59,037 bases of DNA from Rhodovulum adriaticum (GTDB lineage: Bacteria > Pseudomonadota > Alphaproteobacteria > Rhodobacterales > Rhodobacteraceae). Where the stretch lies: NCBI RefSeq assembly GCF_004345735.1, contig NZ_SLXL01000016.1, positions 1 to 59,037 on the forward strand. Reading direction: 5' to 3'. The notes beneath the pieces were generated by a model that saw only the letters and a list, made by a program, of their open reading frames with translations, did no database searches and was not told the DNA's origin. Position numbers and translations under genes: made by a program. Position 1 is the stretch's first letter, and each line of letters opens with the position of its first letter. This document shows, in pieces, positions 40,404 to 49,857 of this stretch.

Positions 40404-41869
40404 TGCGCCGTGCGATGAGATCTCTGAGCGGCCAATTGATCCTGCTTGTGGTCGCGGCACTTGTCGTGGCCCAGGTGATCAGCCTGTTCCTGTTCGCCGA
40501 CGAGCGCAGCCTTGCGATCCGTGCAGCTTTAGGATTCGAGGCCGCGGGTCGCGCAGCGAATGTCGCGCGGTTGATCGAAGAGGCCCCGCTGGATCTGCAG
40601 GACTCGATCCTTCGCGCGGCAAATTCGCCTCTGATCCGGTTCGATCTGTCGGACGCTCCGATCGTGGATCACACCGGTCATTCGGACGGCGGCATCGTGG
40701 AAGCGCGCATACGCGCCCTGATGGATGACAGCTACAGCCGGGATATTCGCGTTGAATTGCACGAGGTCGAGGGCGAGTTGCGGCCTCTTCCCAATCTCTC
40801 GGACGAGATGACAGAAATGCATCTCGCGATGATGCGCGGAGAGTTGACAGCGGTTGAAATGAACCTGTCCATCGCCATCAAGGGAGCGCGTTGGCTGAAT
40901 GTCGGAACGCGGTTCGAGCGACCGCCGATCCAATGGCCTTTCTATTCGATGCTGACCTTCGGGATTTCCGCCGGACTGCTTCTGGTGGCGATCTTCTGGT
41001 TTGTAATGACGCGCCTGACGCGTCCTTTGCGGCACCTGTCGAAGGCCGCGGACCATCTTGGCCGGGGCGAAGATGTGGGCGAATTGGCGGTCACAGGGCC
41101 GACCGAGGTCAGAGATCTGACCGTCGCATTCAACCGCATGCAACGACGGCTGACCCGGTTTGTCAGTGATCGTACACGTATGCTCGCAGCCCTTGGCCAC
41201 GATTTACGCTCGCCGTTGACTGCCATGCGTGTCCGCGCGGAGCTGGTTGACGAAGAAGAGACGCGGGACAGCCTCATCGCATCGGTCGAAGAGATGCAGA
41301 GTATGGTCGAAGCGACGCTCACCTTTGCACGCGGCCTTACCGGATCCGAAGGTGCCGAAGTGGTCGATCTGCGCAATTTTCTGGACAGCTTGTGCAGCGA
41401 TATGGCGGCACACTGCACCTTTGCCCCGAGTGATGATGTTGCCGTGCGGCTTCGACCCAACGCGTTCCGAAGGGCACTGAGGAACTTGCTTGAGAACGCC
41501 GTTCGCTACGGTGGTGCCGCAAAAGTCAGCTGGGCGACCCACGGTTCGAACCTCGTACTCAACATCGATGACAATGGGCCCGGCATTCCCGTCGACCAGT
41601 TGGAAAAGGTCTTCGATCCGTTCTATCGCCTCGAGCAATCGAGGTCTCTGGAAACGGGCGGTTATGGGCTTGGGCTCTCAATCGCGAGGACAATCGTCCA
41701 ATCCCATGGCGGCGATATCCAGCTGGTCAATCAGAACAGCGCGGGTTTGCGCGCTGTTGTCACCATCCCGTTGGATGAAACCGAACTGATCGAAGGAGAA
41801 ACAGATGAAACTGAACGCGTTGATCCTGCCGTTGCTGGCCAGCTTGCCCGCCAGCATGGCGCAGGCTGA
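40403..41869 (+). CDS. Membrane sensor histidine kinase
   Basis: 488 residues from ATG overlapping the regulator stop. Two membrane segments (about 9-31 and 183-205) enclose a 150-residue periplasmic sensor region containing MTEMHLAMMRGEL, whose Met/His could sense metal (inference). HAMP region (RLTRPLRHLSKAADHL), phosphoacceptor His in ALGHDLRSPLTAMRVRAEL, N box LLENAVRYGG, G boxes DNGPGIP and GGYGLGLSIAR. Complete ATPase domain. Signals to the OmpR-type regulator. Confidence 0.92.
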   Translation: MRRAMRSLSGQLILLVVAALVVAQVISLFLFADERSLAIRAALGFEAAGRAANVARLIEEAPLDLQDSILRAANSPLIRFDLSDAPIVDHTGHSDGGIVEARIRALMDDSYSRDIRVELHEVEGELRPLPNLSDEMTEMHLAMMRGELTAVEMNLSIAIKGARWLNVGTRFERPPIQWPFYSMLTFGISAGLLLVAIFWFVMTRLTRPLRHLSKAADHLGRGEDVGELAVTGPTEVRDLTVAFNRMQRRLTRFVSDRTRMLAALGHDLRSPLTAMRVRAELVDEEETRDSLIASVEEMQSMVEATLTFARGLTGSEGAEVVDLRNFLDSLCSDMAAHCTFAPSDDVAVRLRPNAFRRALRNLLENAVRYGGAAKVSWATHGSNLVLNIDDNGPGIPVDQLEKVFDPFYRLEQSRSLETGGYGLGLSIARTIVQSHGGDIQLVNQNSAGLRAVVTIPLDETELIEGETDETERVDPAVAGQLARQHGAG

Positions 41870-42110
41870 TGGACCAGGCTCCTGGACGGGGCACATGTGG
41901 GGCAGTGGCTATGGCTTTATGGGCGGCTTCATGATGCTCGCCTTCTGGGGTGCGCTGATCGCATTGGTGGTGTTTCTGGTGTTCAGGCTGCGGGACAATG
42001 GCACCCGTCCCCCGGACTCGGACGCGCAGGAAGCGCTCAGGCGCCGCTTTGCAAATGGGGAAATCGACGAAGAAGAGTTCCGTCGCCGCAAAGCAACGCT
42101 CGACGAATAG
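41805..42110 (+). CDS. SHOCT-domain small membrane protein
   Basis: 101 residues; the start ATG (GAAGGAGAAACAG upstream) lies 65 bases inside the kinase gene. Signal-like segment MKLNALILPLLASLPASMAQA, then a Gly/Met/Trp-rich stretch (WTGHMWGSGYGFMGGFMM), one membrane helix, and a C-terminal SHOCT motif (EALRRRFANGEIDEEEFRRR). Such proteins are frequent in copper and multidrug operons; exact role unknown. Confidence 0.75.
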   Translation: MKLNALILPLLASLPASMAQADGPGSWTGHMWGSGYGFMGGFMMLAFWGALIALVVFLVFRLRDNGTRPPDSDAQEALRRRFANGEIDEEEFRRRKATLDE

Positions 42111-42175
42111 ACCCCGCCGCGGACGCCAAAGCCGTCCGACGCGACGCCCACCGACGCTGAATAGGAAAGAACGCC

Positions 42176-44176
42176 ATGGTCCCGGAAATTGGTCACTTCG
42201 CACTGGCCCTCGCACTGGCGCTTGCGCTTGTTCAGAGTGTTCTACCGATTGCAGGTGCGTCGCGTAGAAATGCCGTCTGGATGAAATCCGCCCAGGCGAC
42301 GGCAATAGGACAAGTGCTGTTTGTGGCCATCGCCTTCGCAGCGCTGATGCAGGCTTTCATCGTCAGCGATTTTACCGTCAGGAACGTCGTCGAGAACTCC
42401 CATTCGCTCAAGCCAATGCTCTACAAGGTGGCCGGGACCTGGGGCAGCCATGAGGGTTCGCTGCTGCTCTGGATCCTGATACTCGCGGTGTTCGGCGCGG
42501 GCGTCGCCTGGTTCGGATCGAACATCCCCGCCGAGACCAAGGCGCGCACCTTGTCGGTGCAGGCGTGGATCAGCGTCGGCTTCCTGTCCTTCCTGCTGCT
42601 GACGTCGAACCCCTTCGAGCGGGTGTTTCCGCCGCCGCTCGACGGCAATGACCTCAACCCGTTGCTTCAGGACATGGGTCTCGCCATGCACCCGCCGCTC
42701 TTGTATTTCGGGTATGTCGGCTTCTCCATCGTGTTTTCCTTTGCCGTTGCGGCTCTTCTGGAAGGGCGCGTCGATCCGGCCTGGGCCAGATGGGTCCGCC
42801 CGTGGACATTGGCCGCGTGGGTCAGCCTTACGGCAGGTATCGCTCTTGGATCGTGGTGGGCCTATTATGAACTGGGCTGGGGCGGCTGGTGGTTCTGGGA
42901 CCCGGTCGAGAACGTGAGCTTCATGCCCTGGCTTCTGGGCACGGCGCTGCTGCATTCCGCCATCGTCACCGAAAAGCGCGACGCGTTCAAAAGCTGGACC
43001 ATCCTACTTGCCATCCTGACTTTCTCGCTTTCGCTGCTCGGGACGTTCATCGTCCGGTCAGGCCTGCTTACATCCGTGCATGCCTTCGCCGTCGATCCAG
43101 AGCGCGGGCTTTACATTCTGGGTCTGCTGGCCGTGTCCATCGGTGGGTCGCTGGCGCTCTACGCCTGGCGGGCGCCCGAAATGGAGCCGGGTGGTCTGTT
43201 TCGCCCGATCAGCCGCGAGGCCGGGCTGCTCGTGAACAACCTCATTCTGGCCGCCGCTACGGGAACGGTCCTGTTCGGGACGCTTTATCCACTGATCCTG
43301 GAGGCTGTCACCGGGGACAAGATCTCGGTCGGTCCACCTTTCTTCAACGCGGCCTTCATTCCGATGATGCTGGCACTGGTCGTGTTCATGGGTCTTGGTC
43401 CATTCCTGTCGTGGAAGCGGGCTGATATCGCCGGTTTGCTCGATCGCATCCAATTCGTGGCCGTGCTGGCGGTCATTGCAGCCTTGGCCGCATGGTATCT
43501 TCTGAACGGTGGGCCGATCATGGCCTATCTTGCCATCCTCGGCGCAGCGTGGCTGCTTTTTGCGACCCTGCGGGAATGGGCGCTACGCATCCGTCTGTTC
43601 GAGGTTTCCCTTGCAGAGAGCGCGAGACGCGTGCGCAACCTGCCACGCGCCTCTCACGGTATGACGCTTGCCCATGCCGGCGTCGCTGTGTTGATGATGG
43701 GGATGATCGGCTCGACCGGATGGAAGAGTGAGGAGATCGTCTTTGCCGCCCCCGGGACCGAAGTCACGATCGCCGGGTTCGACATCACCTTCGAAGGGGC
43801 CGCAAAGGTTCAAGGGCCGAACTACATCGCGGATCGCGGCACCCTTGTGGTGCGTCGGGATGGCGAATTGGTCACGACACTTTTCCCGGAACGGCGGTAT
43901 TACCCGGTCGCGGAAAGCCAGACGACGGAGTCGGCCATCCGCTCCACATTGGCGGGTGATCTCTATACGTCGATTGCAACGCCAGCCTCCGATCAAGTGA
44001 ACAACGCCGGAGCATGGACCCTTCGGATCCTCTATGAACCGCTCGTCAACCTGATCTGGATCGGCTCGATCCTGCTGGTGATCGGTGGCTGTTTGTCCTT
44101 GTCGGATCGCCGTTTGAGGGTCGGGGCGCCGCGCCGTGCCAAACAGCCAGCCACCGATGCCGTTCCTGCCGAGTAG
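42176..44176 (+). CDS. ccmF: Cytochrome c heme lyase subunit CcmF
   Basis: 666 residues from ATG at 42176 (AGGAAAGAACGCC). About 14-15 membrane helices. The heme-handling WWD domain reads GWGGWWFWDPVENVSFMPWL; flanking conserved His in NSHSLKPMLYKVAGTWGSHEGS and LLHSAIVTEKRD. C-terminal periplasmic region with ERRYYPVAESQTTESAIRS. Attaches heme to CXXCH motifs of apocytochromes with CcmH. First gene of a coupled ccmF-ccmG-ccmH-ccmI set. Confidence 0.95.
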   Translation: MVPEIGHFALALALALALVQSVLPIAGASRRNAVWMKSAQATAIGQVLFVAIAFAALMQAFIVSDFTVRNVVENSHSLKPMLYKVAGTWGSHEGSLLLWILILAVFGAGVAWFGSNIPAETKARTLSVQAWISVGFLSFLLLTSNPFERVFPPPLDGNDLNPLLQDMGLAMHPPLLYFGYVGFSIVFSFAVAALLEGRVDPAWARWVRPWTLAAWVSLTAGIALGSWWAYYELGWGGWWFWDPVENVSFMPWLLGTALLHSAIVTEKRDAFKSWTILLAILTFSLSLLGTFIVRSGLLTSVHAFAVDPERGLYILGLLAVSIGGSLALYAWRAPEMEPGGLFRPISREAGLLVNNLILAAATGTVLFGTLYPLILEAVTGDKISVGPPFFNAAFIPMMLALVVFMGLGPFLSWKRADIAGLLDRIQFVAVLAVIAALAAWYLLNGGPIMAYLAILGAAWLLFATLREWALRIRLFEVSLAESARRVRNLPRASHGMTLAHAGVAVLMMGMIGSTGWKSEEIVFAAPGTEVTIAGFDITFEGAAKVQGPNYIADRGTLVVRRDGELVTTLFPERRYYPVAESQTTESAIRSTLAGDLYTSIATPASDQVNNAGAWTLRILYEPLVNLIWIGSILLVIGGCLSLSDRRLRVGAPRRAKQPATDAVPAE

Positions 44177-44184
44177 GAGAGAAG

Positions 44185-44751
44185 ATGAAACGTCTCATTG
44201 CCGGGCTGCCGTTTATTGCGGCGGTCATATTCGGTGGGTTTTTTCTCTGGGGGCTCAATCCCGACCGGGATCCCAACGAGATCCCTTCCGTCCTGATCTC
44301 GCAACCGGCCCCGGCGTTCGACCTCGATCCCGTGCCGGGGTTGGAGACACCCGGCCTGGCCCGAAGCGATCTTGTCGGCAACGAACGACCGGTCGTGGTC
44401 AATGTCTTTGCGTCCTGGTGCGTGCCCTGCCGCGCGGAACATGCCGTGTTGACAAGATTTGTCGAACGAGACGGCATGCGGTTGTTCGGAATAAACTACA
44501 AAGACAAACCTGAGGATGCCGTGAAGTGGCTCAATGACCTCGGCAATCCCTACGAGCGGATCGGGTCCGACCTGTCGGGCCGGACCGGGATCGAATGGGG
44601 CCTGTCGGGCGTGCCGGAAACCTTCATCGTCGATAGCGATGGCACCGTTTTGTTTCGCTATGTCGGGCCGGTCGTGGGTCCGGACGCCGTCGAACGGTTC
44701 ACGCAAGCCCTGAAGCAGGCAGGCGCACTGCCAAATGGAGCAGGTTCATGA
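44185..44751 (+). CDS. ccmG: Thiol:disulfide interchange protein CcmG/DsbE
   Basis: 188 residues. Membrane anchor LPFIAAVIFGGFFLWGL, TlpA-like thioredoxin fold with the active site VFASWCVPCRAEHAVL and the cis-Pro loop SGVPETFIVDSDG. Reduces the CXXCH cysteines of apocytochromes or CcmH in the periplasm. Its ATGA stop overlaps ccmH. Confidence 0.94.
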   Translation: MKRLIAGLPFIAAVIFGGFFLWGLNPDRDPNEIPSVLISQPAPAFDLDPVPGLETPGLARSDLVGNERPVVVNVFASWCVPCRAEHAVLTRFVERDGMRLFGINYKDKPEDAVKWLNDLGNPYERIGSDLSGRTGIEWGLSGVPETFIVDSDGTVLFRYVGPVVGPDAVERFTQALKQAGALPNGAGS

Positions 44752-45221
44752 GACAGTTGATTTTCGCGTTTTGCATCGGGCTCCTTCCCTTTGCCGCCAA
44801 TGCGGTGGAACCGGACGAAATGCTGACCGACCCGGTATTGGAACAGCGTGCGCGGGAGATTTCCAAGGATCTACGATGCGTCGTCTGTCAGAACCAGGAC
44901 ATCGACAGTTCGAACGCGGGTGTGGCGCGGGACTTGCGTCTGCTCGTACGCGAGCGCCTGGTCGTTGGAGACAGCGACGCGGAGGTGATCGAATACATAC
45001 GGGCGCGGTACGGGGATTACGTGCTGCTGAAACCGCCTCTGGAGCCTGCGACCTACGCGCTTTGGTTCGCTCCGATCGCTTTCGTTCTGATCGGGGTTTT
45101 CGTTGGTGGCGGGCTACTGATGAGTCGGCGAAAGCAAGAGGCATTTGAAGACTTGGGCTCGGAGGATGAGAACACCGTGTCCGAAATTCTCAGGCAAAAC
45201 GAAGCGGGGGATGCGTCATGA
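44748..45221 (+). CDS. ccmH: Cytochrome c maturation protein CcmH
   Basis: 157 residues with signal peptide (FAFCIGLLPFAANA). Redox motif LRCVVCQNQDIDSSNAGVAR (LRCxxC), GDYVLLKPPL, and a C-terminal membrane helix (WFAPIAFVLIGVFVGGGLL). Presents reduced apocytochrome to CcmF. Overlaps both neighbours by 4 bases. Confidence 0.94.
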   Translation: MRQLIFAFCIGLLPFAANAVEPDEMLTDPVLEQRAREISKDLRCVVCQNQDIDSSNAGVARDLRLLVRERLVVGDSDAEVIEYIRARYGDYVLLKPPLEPATYALWFAPIAFVLIGVFVGGGLLMSRRKQEAFEDLGSEDENTVSEILRQNEAGDAS

Positions 45222-46369
45222 TCTGGGGTATTTTCGTTCTTTTGACGCTGGTCGCAATCGGAATTGTCCTCTACCCGCTGCTGCTGTCCAAATCGAACAC
45301 TCTCACCAGAGGGGATGCGGTACCGGCGATCCTCGCCGATCAGATGCGGGAAATCCAACGAGACATGGACCGCGGTTTGATTTCTGAACAGGAAGCTCAA
45401 GCGGCCAGACTCGAGATCAAGAAACGGATCCTCGCGACGACCCGCAATTCGGAAGAAAAAGCCGGATCATCCCGTAATGGTGGCAGAGTCACTCTCGTTG
45501 TCGCGGCGGTCCTCGCGCCGGTTATTGCCGCGGGCTACTATCTGACGATGGGATCGCCGGAGGTTCCTTCAATGGCCTTCGCTGCCCGTGCAGAGGAGCG
45601 GGCACAGACTGATGAAGTGACGGCGCTGGCAATACAACTTCGCGAAAGGCTTGTATCCGATCCGACCGGCGGCCCTAGCGAAGGGTGGATGCTGTTGGGC
45701 CAGACCTATCAGCGCATGGGCAGAGCAGCCGATGCCGTCGAAGCCTTCGAAGTCGTTGCCGAACGGGAGGATGCCACCTCCGCGACATTCTCCATGCTGG
45801 CAGAGGCTGTCGCGGTTGCCAATGACGGCGTTGTTATTCCACGGGCGAAATTGGCCATTGATCGCGCTTTGGACCTTGACCCATCCAATCCTGCGGCAAC
45901 CTACTTCGAGTCTCTGTATTACTTTCAGCAAGAAGAGACGCGTAAGGCCTACGATCTGCTTGTTTCACGACTGAATCAGGAAGAGGCTTACGTTCCCTGG
46001 ATGGAGACCTATGCAGCGCAGATCAACCGGATTGCAGCGGCAGCTGACCTTCCGGTCGTCAATCTACCCAGCGGGCCGACGTCGCAACCAGGCCCGAGTG
46101 CCGCAGATGTCGCGGCGGCGTCGGAGATGAATGACGCGGATCGCGCGGAGTTCATCCGATCGATGGTCTCGCGGCTGGCCGAGCGTCTTGAGGATGAACC
46201 GGACGATCTGGATGGTTGGATGCGGCTGGCAAATGCCTATACCGTCCTTCAGGAGCCCGATCGCGCCGTTGAGGCCTACCGCAAGGCTGAAGCGCTGTTG
46301 GAGCAGCAGCCCGCCAGTGATCCTCGGCGTGCGGCGGTCCGTGCCGCGCTTGAGCGGCTCGGCGGCTGA
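45218..46369 (+). CDS. ccmI: Cytochrome c maturation protein CcmI (TPR)
   Basis: 383 residues. Two N-terminal membrane helices (WGIFVLLTLVAIGIVLYPLL and VTLVVAAVLAPVIAAGYYL) with the family string VLADQMREIQRDM-like (ILADQMREIQRDMDRG) between. Periplasmic TPR repeats (GWMLLGQTYQRMGRAADAVEA; GWMRLANAYTVLQEPDRAVE) that hold apocytochrome C-termini. Completes the heme ligation complex with CcmF and CcmH. Confidence 0.92.
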   Translation: MIWGIFVLLTLVAIGIVLYPLLLSKSNTLTRGDAVPAILADQMREIQRDMDRGLISEQEAQAARLEIKKRILATTRNSEEKAGSSRNGGRVTLVVAAVLAPVIAAGYYLTMGSPEVPSMAFAARAEERAQTDEVTALAIQLRERLVSDPTGGPSEGWMLLGQTYQRMGRAADAVEAFEVVAEREDATSATFSMLAEAVAVANDGVVIPRAKLAIDRALDLDPSNPAATYFESLYYFQQEETRKAYDLLVSRLNQEEAYVPWMETYAAQINRIAAAADLPVVNLPSGPTSQPGPSAADVAAASEMNDADRAEFIRSMVSRLAERLEDEPDDLDGWMRLANAYTVLQEPDRAVEAYRKAEALLEQQPASDPRRAAVRAALERLGG

Positions 46370-46397
46370 CTACTGCTCGGTGTCCCGGTCGAGCAGG

Positions 46398-48527
46398 TCA
46401 CTCCTGTCCGGCAACCTTTGCGGAAACATCCCGACCACTGGCTTGCGCCAAGGCGTTCATCACGTCCTCGGTTTTTAGCAATTCGGACAGCACAATGCCG
46501 TTCGGTGCCGATGGTCCGTAGACGGCATTGAAGGGGATGCCGTATCTGCCGAAACTCTCAAGGTAGCGGGAAATGCGCGTGTCCGGGCGTGTCCAATCTG
46601 CCTGCATCGCCGTGACTCCAGGCGCTTCAAGCGCGCTCCGGACTGGCTCCCGATCGATGATAAGTGTCTTGTTCGCTTTGCAAGTCAGACACCAGTCAGC
46701 GGTCACATCGACAAAAACGACCTCTCCTGCGGACACGCGTTTCGCTATTTCCGAACGATCAAATGCGATCCAAGCCATTGCCAACTGCGGCGTCGAACGC
46801 GCAGGTGCTGATTGCTGCAAGAGAGGACCTGCGGCAATGGCCAGGACAAGGCTGGCTATGGCAATAGACCACCTGAATTGGGACTGCACATTCGGGAGAG
46901 ATAGTATCAGAACGGCGAGACCGGACAACGCCGCGACCGCGATGACAGACGCAAGCCCGGCGACACCGTCGAGCACCCAGAACAGCCACACGGCGGTTGC
47001 AAGCAACAAAACCCCCATGACGCTTTTGATGATCAGCATCCATCGACCAGGCTTGGGCATGAATGCGACCAGACGCGGGAACGCGGCGATGACGAGATAG
47101 GGCAGGGCGAGGCCGAGCCCGAGGCTCGTAAAGACGATGAGGATGTCCACGCCACGCCCGGCCAAAGCAAAGGCCACCGCGGTGCCGAGGAACGGTGCCG
47201 AACAAGGCGTCGCCATGACGGCACCGAACATGCCAGTGAAAAAGTCGGCGGAATACCCGTTGCGTCCTCCGGCCCCTGCAAGCCGCGTCTGCATGCCGTG
47301 TGGAAGGGCGAACTCGAACGCTCCGAACAGATTTGCCGAAAAGACGAGCAGGACAGCGATCATCGCCGCAAGAAACAGCGGGCTTTGAAACTGCAAACCC
47401 CACCCGACGCTGAGGCCTGCCGTCTGGAGCGCCCAGAGGACGAGCGCCAGACCCCACATGAACGTCATGATGCCGGCGCTGGCAGCGACGAAACCGAACC
47501 GGACACGGGTTGTGTCGTGATCGGTGTGTTTGAGCACAGACGACACCTTGATGGACAGCACCGGCAGCACGCAGGGCATCACATTCAGGATCAATCCGCC
47601 CAGCAGCGCGATCGCGGCAATCCAGATCAGTTCCATCATGTCCGGTGTCGTGGCGGCCAGTTCAAAGGGTGGTGCTATTCCTTGCGCCACGCGATCCGCG
47701 ATGATCGTGAAGGCCCGGTTCTCGCCGTCGGTGACGGTAATCGACGGAGCCACTGTCACATCCGTATTCGACGAGAGGATCGGCAAGCGCGCCCAAAGCA
47801 AACGATCCTCTTCTCCCAAACGGATATCGGGTTTGCCAAGCGCAACACCCATACCCAGTTCGGGAAACACATCCGGCGACTGGAGTGGTTCATCGACGCG
47901 AAGGCTGACGATCAACTCCGTGAGGTCTTCGTCGATGAAGGCATTTGCCTCGCTGACGCCGCTCGTCTTGGCCCCTTCGGGGACGCGCTCGGAAAACGTA
48001 CCGATCAGCCCAGCCGAAGTGCTGTCGATGACGTTGCCCCGTCCGAGGCGAAGTGACAGGTCAAACTCTTCCGGGACACAGACATTGGAGCACACCAGCA
48101 GTTTGACCTGCGCGGAAAGAGTCACAGGTGCGCCGGGATCTTTGAGCGTTATGCGCAGCGGAAAGACGACTTCACCCGCATAACCAAAATTTTCGATGCC
48201 GAAGGCGGTGAAGCGCGTCGGGGCGGGCCACATGAATTCGACATCTGCGACGTTTTCGGAACCGCTCCATTCGACCGAAGGCGGTATTCCCACCTCGCCC
48301 GCCGACCGCCAATAGGTCTTCCAGTTTTCGTTCAGTTGAAGGTGAAGCCCGGCTGACAGAGTCTGTGTGTTCTCGGGAACGCCGTCCTGTACACTAATGA
48401 GATGCGCGGTGAGTGGCGCGCTCTGGTATTCAGCAGAGGTTGCTGCCGCGACACTTCCAGAGACAACGGCCAGGAGCACGAAGGGAATAAGCAAAACCCG
48501 TCGCAGGATCAAAAGGCAATCGATCAA
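46398..48527 (-). CDS. DsbD/ScsB-type membrane thiol reductase
   Basis: 709 residues from TTG at 48527 (GGAAGGAAGCAGGTATC upstream; no ATG is available before the signal peptide). N-terminal periplasmic domain with CSNVCVPEEF pair; eight-helix transmembrane domain with NVMPCVLPVLSIKVSS and ATPCSAPFLGTAVAFA; C-terminal thioredoxin domain with DVTADWCLTCKAN. Conveys electrons from cytoplasmic thioredoxin to periplasmic partners such as CcmG or DsbA-like proteins. The large N-terminal domain resembles ScsB of copper-tolerance operons more than E. coli DsbD. Convergent with ccmI. Confidence 0.9.
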   Translation of the reverse strand: MIDCLLILRRVLLIPFVLLAVVSGSVAAATSAEYQSAPLTAHLISVQDGVPENTQTLSAGLHLQLNENWKTYWRSAGEVGIPPSVEWSGSENVADVEFMWPAPTRFTAFGIENFGYAGEVVFPLRITLKDPGAPVTLSAQVKLLVCSNVCVPEEFDLSLRLGRGNVIDSTSAGLIGTFSERVPEGAKTSGVSEANAFIDEDLTELIVSLRVDEPLQSPDVFPELGMGVALGKPDIRLGEEDRLLWARLPILSSNTDVTVAPSITVTDGENRAFTIIADRVAQGIAPPFELAATTPDMMELIWIAAIALLGGLILNVMPCVLPVLSIKVSSVLKHTDHDTTRVRFGFVAASAGIMTFMWGLALVLWALQTAGLSVGWGLQFQSPLFLAAMIAVLLVFSANLFGAFEFALPHGMQTRLAGAGGRNGYSADFFTGMFGAVMATPCSAPFLGTAVAFALAGRGVDILIVFTSLGLGLALPYLVIAAFPRLVAFMPKPGRWMLIIKSVMGVLLLATAVWLFWVLDGVAGLASVIAVAALSGLAVLILSLPNVQSQFRWSIAIASLVLAIAAGPLLQQSAPARSTPQLAMAWIAFDRSEIAKRVSAGEVVFVDVTADWCLTCKANKTLIIDREPVRSALEAPGVTAMQADWTRPDTRISRYLESFGRYGIPFNAVYGPSAPNGIVLSELLKTEDVMNALAQASGRDVSAKVAGQE

Positions 48528-48584
48528 GATACCTGCTTCCTTCCCATATTTTCCGCAGATTTCGCCAGGACGGCGGAAATTGCG

Positions 48585-48809
48585 TCAAAGTCCACCTGTG
48601 GCAAAACCCTGACGACCGTCCGCACAGACAATTCGCGCAACGCCAGTCGCAGAAGATGAAAGGGTTCGACACCCATCCGGCAGAAGGTCTGACGCTTGCT
48701 TCGTGGACACGATAGCCTTCAGATCTAGGCAGTCTGCAAGGCTTCCCGCGCAACCTCCAAGTAATGTAACCATCAACAGCAATACGAATACCTTTGCTTT
48801 CCCTCGCAC
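48585..48809 (-). CDS. Small lipoprotein
   Basis: 74 residues from GTG at 48809, 1 base after the stop of the upstream gene. Lipoprotein signal VLLLMVTLLGGCAGS with the lipobox LGGC. The mature part contains four more cysteines (DCLDL, DGCRT, IVCADG). No family recognised. Probably co-translated with the DUF2933-like gene. Confidence 0.5.
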   Translation of the reverse strand: MRGKAKVFVLLLMVTLLGGCAGSLADCLDLKAIVSTKQASDLLPDGCRTLSSSATGVARIVCADGRQGFATGGL

Positions 48810-48810
48810 A

Positions 48811-49113
48811 TCACTGCCTGTTGCGGGCGACGCTAGGAATCACGGAACTTATGGGCTCGGGCGCTTCCTCGATAGTATCGTTTGCCTTGTCGGAATGGCA
48901 CGATTTCCCCATGAATCTATGCATCACAAGATGCGCTCCAACGCACAACAGGAGCGGGGCGAAAGCCGATGCATTGCCCCACATACCCGCAAGCGTTCCG
49001 CCAGCGAGAAAAAAACCGATCACGGGCAACAGCATCACAATGCAACACGCCATCATTCCGTAATGCATGAGCTTGTCTGTAATCGGCTTATTCTTGGGAT
49101 TTTCGTCGTCCAT
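48811..49113 (-). CDS. DUF2933-like small membrane protein
   Basis: 100 residues from ATG at 49113 (GAGGGTGTC). Two membrane helices: KLMHYGMMACCIVMLLPVIG with a Cys pair, and FAPLLLCVGAHLVMHRFM ending in His/Met-rich residues. The Cys, Met and His pattern is usual for small metal-resistance membrane proteins (DUF2933). Function unknown; heads a two-gene operon. Confidence 0.6.
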   Translation of the reverse strand: MDDENPKNKPITDKLMHYGMMACCIVMLLPVIGFFLAGGTLAGMWGNASAFAPLLLCVGAHLVMHRFMGKSCHSDKANDTIEEAPEPISSVIPSVARNRQ

Positions 49114-49268
49114 GACACCCTCTTTGTCTCGTTCCTGGCGTCATTTGCGACCCTCCAGCAGGGTAAGGTCAAGGATACAAATGGATACACTTCTCGCGGC
49201 CTTGTCAGGTTGCCTGATGCCGGGTCTCCCGTAAAAGACATGTACAAACCGTAGGCTAGGAGTGTGTC

Positions 49269-49829
49269 ATGACGACATCGCGAAACAACAAGATCAATCG
49301 ACGAAGCCTGTTGGGGTATGCGGCTGTCGCTTTGGTTGCACCAAGCGTGGTTCGAGCCGAAACCATTCGCCGCAACATTTCTTCTTTCCGAGTTCATGAC
49401 TGGCAAGACCATTTCGACACGCTCGGCAAAGGGATCATCATCTCAGACACCGTGACGATGGCGCTACAGCACTGGACAGCGGACGGCGAGATGCGGATTT
49501 ACCCGACATCCGTTCCGCTGACCGACGAACTCACCAAACGCGGTTACACTGAAGTGGTGGAAAAACGCAAAAACCCCAGTTGGGCGCCGACGCCCTCCAT
49601 GCGGGAACGCAATCCGGAATGGCCGGCACGTATCGAGGGGGGTGATCCGGACAACCCCTTGGGTACTCGCGCACTGTACCTGTCGTGGCAGTACTACCGT
49701 ATTCACGGGACACAGGACACGCGCAAGATCGGCCGCCGGTCGTCAAACGGCTGCATCGGTTTGTTCAACGAACAGATCGAGGAAGTCTACGAGCGAGCGC
49801 CTGTCGGCACTCAAGTCAAACTCATCTGA
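49269..49829 (+). CDS. L,D-transpeptidase (YkuD)
   Basis: 186 residues from ATG at 49269 (TAGGAGTGTGTC). Tat-like signal NRRSLLGYAAVALVAPSVV. Catalytic YkuD region: LYLSWQYYRIHGTQD, then RKIGRRSSNGCIGLFNEQIE with the nucleophilic Cys in SNGCI. Cross-links peptidoglycan or anchors lipoproteins in the periplasm, and is copper-sensitive in known cases. First gene of the plus-strand redox cluster. Confidence 0.9.
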   Translation: MTTSRNNKINRRSLLGYAAVALVAPSVVRAETIRRNISSFRVHDWQDHFDTLGKGIIISDTVTMALQHWTADGEMRIYPTSVPLTDELTKRGYTEVVEKRKNPSWAPTPSMRERNPEWPARIEGGDPDNPLGTRALYLSWQYYRIHGTQDTRKIGRRSSNGCIGLFNEQIEEVYERAPVGTQVKLI

Positions 49830-49857
49830 CCCAACGGGCAAGGCGGAAGATACAGGC

